DNA from: Eubacterium sp. UBA3279
GTDB taxonomy: Bacteria; Bacillota; Clostridia; Lachnospirales; Lachnospiraceae
Assembly: GCA_002361775.1 (NCBI GenBank)
Contig: DETV01000086.1
Coordinates: forward strand, 1 to 15,107
Direction: 5' to 3'
DNA: 15,107 nt
In this document: positions 13,288-15,107 of the stretch, piece by piece
Position numbering within the stretch: the first letter of the stretch is position 1
Layout: the number at the start of each line of letters is the position of its first letter
Position numbers and translations under genes: made by a program
Notes under the pieces: model-generated
Databases searched by the model: none
Seen by the model: the letters and a program-made list of their open reading frames with translations, nothing else
Told to the model about the DNA's origin: nothing

Positions 13288-14231
13288 TTGGCGTTTCCTC
13301 CTTCTCTAAAAATATGTCACGGTAAAGGCCCGGAGCCAATCCGATAAATCGGTTGAAATAGTTCGTGAAATGACTCTGGTCGGAAAAGCCTGTCTGCAAG
13401 GCTGCCTCTATCGGAGGTACACCCTGTTCCAGAAGTTTCTTTGCTTTGCCAATGCGTATGTTCTCTAAGTAGCTGTATGGAGTGACACCCTTGGACTTGG
13501 TAAAGACCCGGAGCAGTGTAGATTTGCTAAGACCAGCATAGCGACAGATCTGATCTAAATAAATCCGGTCTGCGAAGTGCTGCTCCATAAAATCGCAGGC
13601 TTTTTCAATTTCCTCCCGGCATTCCGGGATACAGCTGGGGGAGGGCTGCCCATATCGTTGAATCAACAGAGATATAAGGAGCAGCAGGTTTTCTTCCTTA
13701 CCGAACTCACAGGAGCCTTTCATGACCAGTTCGTGGAGCGGGTGCAGATAGCAGGTCACTTCTTCATCGAAGATTACGGTTTTGGAAAAGCCGGGGAGTT
13801 CCTTTCTCCCGGTTACTTCTTCTGCCAGATCCAGCATGACTTCTTTGGTAATGTTAAATCCCCGGTAATCCAGCGTGCCATCATCGCTCTGGACACAGGC
13901 ATGATTGTCTCCGGGATTGAAAAGAACAATATCACCTTTTGCTATGGTGTATTCCTGATTGCGGCAGGACAGTACACGCTGTCCATCCTCGATAAATCCA
14001 ATTACATAATATTCATGGAAGTGGTTTGGAAATGGCTGCACGATTCCCTCAAAACGGTATGCCTCAATCCGAAGCTCATCATCATAAACCACTGTCCTTG
14101 TTTCTTTCTTCATGTGTGCTTCCTCCTTGCTGTCCTTCATTGTAGCATTTCAAAATGCAAAAGGTTTGTAAAACATCTTCATTTTTCATGGCTCACTGGA
14201 TTGCTGGCTTTGGATATGGTATGCTGTAAGC
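13113..14231. repeat. Duplicated block B (full AraC copy)
   Basis: Counterpart of 5793-6510, in direct orientation and about 7.3 kb away. It has the 402 bp that block A lacks. Similarity covers the EamA 5' end, the AraC gene and the conserved TATGCTGTAAGC promoter beyond it, and ends close to 14231. Confidence 0.9.
13280..14113 (-). CDS. AraC family regulator with cupin-like sensor
   Basis: A complete 277-residue regulator. Residues ~10-95 form an AraC-type cupin sensor: HFHEYYVIGF (31-40) and GDIVLFNPGDNHACVQ (60-75). Residues ~165-270 carry two helix-turn-helix units: IYLDQICRYAGLSKSTLLRVFTKSKGVTP and PPIEAALQTGFSDQSHFTNYFNRFIGLAPGLYR, close to the AraC consensus. ATG 14113 is preferred over ATG 14140 because AAGGAGG sits 8 nt before it and the earlier codon overlaps a probable -10 (TACAAT, 14139-14144). 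Its stop overlaps the EamA start, so it should regulate its own operon in response to a ligand. GGAAAAGCC occurs twice in it (13382-13390, 13784-13792), the ends of the deletion seen in the other copy. Confidence 0.93.
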   Translation of the reverse strand: MKKETRTVVYDDELRIEAYRFEGIVQPFPNHFHEYYVIGFIEDGQRVLSCRNQEYTIAKGDIVLFNPGDNHACVQSDDGTLDYRGFNITKEVMLDLAEEVTGRKELPGFSKTVIFDEEVTCYLHPLHELVMKGSCEFGKEENLLLLISLLIQRYGQPSPSCIPECREEIEKACDFMEQHFADRIYLDQICRYAGLSKSTLLRVFTKSKGVTPYSYLENIRIGKAKKLLEQGVPPIEAALQTGFSDQSHFTNYFNRFIGLAPGLYRDIFLEKEETPNE

Positions 14232-14244
14232 GGTATATCAACCT

Positions 14245-14298
14245 GATTATATGACAGAGCTTGCCACAGTGAAAGAAAGGCAGCTAATACAATATTAG
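14245..14298 (+). pseudogene. Remnant of a second HTH_16 gene
   Basis: DYMTELATVKERQ, then LIQY and a TAG, matches residues ~33-46 (DSYIEELATVKERQ) of the HTH_16 protein at 6534. It follows the same conserved promoter sequence as that gene, but the start codon, first ~30 codons and everything after the Gln are lost. The stretch from here to 14469 holds nothing else I can support. Confidence 0.7.
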
Positions 14299-14469
14299 GT
14301 TTTGAAAGAAACAGAAAACCCTTATACGAACACGGAAATTGCCTATGAGTTTTCGTGATAATACAGTAGGTTTGCGTGATAGTATACAGAAAAATGATAA
14401 AAGCAGAATGGAATATTGATGAAACGAGAAAAATGGGCTGCGCAGGCTCTTTTATTTTACAAGCTGGTA

Positions 14470-14478
14470 TGTTATAAT
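14470..14478 (+). promoter_or_regulatory. Extended -10 promoter of the XRE-cupin gene
   Basis: TG-T-TATAAT at 14470-14478 is a perfect extended -10, 36 nt before the start codon. The -35 region is AT-rich without a clear hexamer. Confidence 0.65.
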
Positions 14479-14514
14479 ATATTTTATATGTGAAAACAGA
14501 TGCAAGGAGGAATC

Positions 14515-15072
14515 ATGGAGCAGGTTTCATTAAAGATAGGAGAGCGGCTGAAAGAAATCCGCAACACAAGGCAGCTCACGCTGGATGATGTTGCAGAGCT
14601 GACTGGCGTGAGTAAGCCCATGTTAGGACAAATCGAGCGTGGCCAGTCCTCGCCCACTATCAACATATTATGGAAGATTTCAACAGGACTGAAAATACCA
14701 CTATCTTTTTTCTGTAAACAGGAGGAAGCGGAGTACACGGTGGCCGGGCTTGACGAGAAGAATGTGATCACGGAAGAAGACGGAGGAATGAGAGCATACC
14801 CGTTGTTTCCTTTTGACCCGGTAAGGAATGTGGAGGCGTTTTATATTGAATTTGACGCAGGGGTGTGCCATGCTTCACTCCCTCATGTAACAGGCGTGGA
14901 GGAATATGTTTTTTTGGTGCATGGGGCGCTGAAAATGGTGATAGGCGGGAAGGAAGTACTGCTGCAGGAAAAACAGTCCATACGGTTCGGGGCGGACATT
15001 TCCCATGCATACCATAATGCTTCGGATAAAGCCTGCGCCGCTTATAATGTGATATTTTACCCGAACAACTAA
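14515..15072 (+). CDS. XRE family regulator with C-terminal cupin domain
   Basis: A complete 185-residue regulator. Residues 7-65 are a Cro/CI-type helix-turn-helix (IGERLKEIRNTRQLTLDDVAELTGVSKPMLGQIERGQSSPTI), followed by a cupin at about 105-183 with EEYVFLVHGALKMVIGGKEVLLQEKQSIRFGADISHAYHN. The length and order match the SutR/PuuR-like group of small-molecule-binding repressors. ATG 14515 has AAGGAGG directly upstream (4-nt gap); ATG 14500 would put that site inside the gene. The next gene begins 15 nt after its stop with its own AGGAGG, so both are one transcript and the regulator probably controls that gene. Confidence 0.92.
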   Translation: MEQVSLKIGERLKEIRNTRQLTLDDVAELTGVSKPMLGQIERGQSSPTINILWKISTGLKIPLSFFCKQEEAEYTVAGLDEKNVITEEDGGMRAYPLFPFDPVRNVEAFYIEFDAGVCHASLPHVTGVEEYVFLVHGALKMVIGGKEVLLQEKQSIRFGADISHAYHNASDKACAAYNVIFYPNN

Positions 15073-15087
15073 AGGAGGAGACAGAAA

Positions 15088-15107
15088 ATGTATGAATTGG
15101 TACAAGT
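15088..15107 (+). CDS. Start of the next gene (3' partial)
   Basis: ATG 15088 follows AGGAGG (15073-15078) at 9-nt spacing and encodes Met-Tyr-Glu-Leu-Val-Gln before the window ends. Some clostridial MBL-fold hydrolases start alike, but six residues cannot identify it. Confidence 0.6.

Noticed and set aside
5793..14231. Duplicated blocks as ends of a composite transposon
   Set aside because: No transposase, terminal inverted repeats or target-site duplication were seen; the similar segments are regulator/exporter genes.
13577..14254. 225-residue plus-strand open frame
   Set aside because: It is the complement of the AraC gene; a matching shadow also appears opposite the other copy.
14430..14460. 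GC-rich patch before the XRE-cupin gene as a terminator
   Set aside because: The TGCGCA palindrome leaves no room for a loop and no convincing stem with a T run can be drawn.

Overview
The window looks like accessory DNA of a gut Firmicute, most likely a Lachnospiraceae member (Blautia/Dorea/Ruminococcus type). The reasons are moderate GC, strong AGGAGG ribosome sites, frequent extended -10 promoters, and gene families common in that group: a conjugative-element nucleotidyltransferase polyprotein, an HTH_16-type conjugative-element protein, stand-alone winged-helix proteins and AraC/EamA pairs. This assignment is inferred from protein families and style. There is no rRNA, tRNA, transposase, integrase or CRISPR array in the window.

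Layout. (1) 1-1846 is the 3' part of a large mobile-element protein with an intact nucleotidyltransferase motif, ended by a good terminator. (2) 1989-2827 is a divergent pair: a carboxymuconolactone-decarboxylase-like gene and a MerR regulator. They share a perfect inverted-repeat operator set between -35 and -10, as in the Bacillus AdhR system. (3) 2945-4812 holds an intact unusual fusion protein with an ACT-like C-terminus, then a broken flavodoxin and an isoprenylcysteine-methyltransferase-like gene frameshifted in a poly-A run. (4) 4946-5776 is an AraC regulator with a GyrI-like sensor. (5) 5793-6510 is a decayed copy of an AraC/EamA-exporter pair, next to an intact HTH_16 gene. (6) 7044-10650 is a complete four-gene operon: XRE regulator with a long helical C-terminus, a DUF1648-like membrane protein, an ABC permease and an ABC ATPase. 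(7) 10785-11914 holds a receiver-less winged-helix protein, a degraded second copy of it, and an unknown small acidic protein. (8) 11966-14113, minus strand, is the longer version of the AraC/EamA operon (AraC, frameshifted EamA transporter, DUF2000), followed by a stub of a second HTH_16 gene. (9) 14515-15107 is an XRE-cupin regulator and the first codons of its downstream gene.

Two themes stand out. The AraC/EamA/HTH_16 block occurs twice in direct orientation and flanks the XRE-ABC operon. The upstream AraC copy differs from the full one by exactly 402 bp, lost between two 9-bp direct repeats, so it remains in frame as a short sensor-like protein. Many genes here are broken (nonsense, frameshift, truncation) among intact regulator/transport modules, which suggests a region of repeated insertion, duplication and decay. 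The best candidates for working systems are the MerR/CMD stress switch, the XRE-DUF1648-ABC operon, the ACT fusion protein and the stand-alone winged-helix protein.
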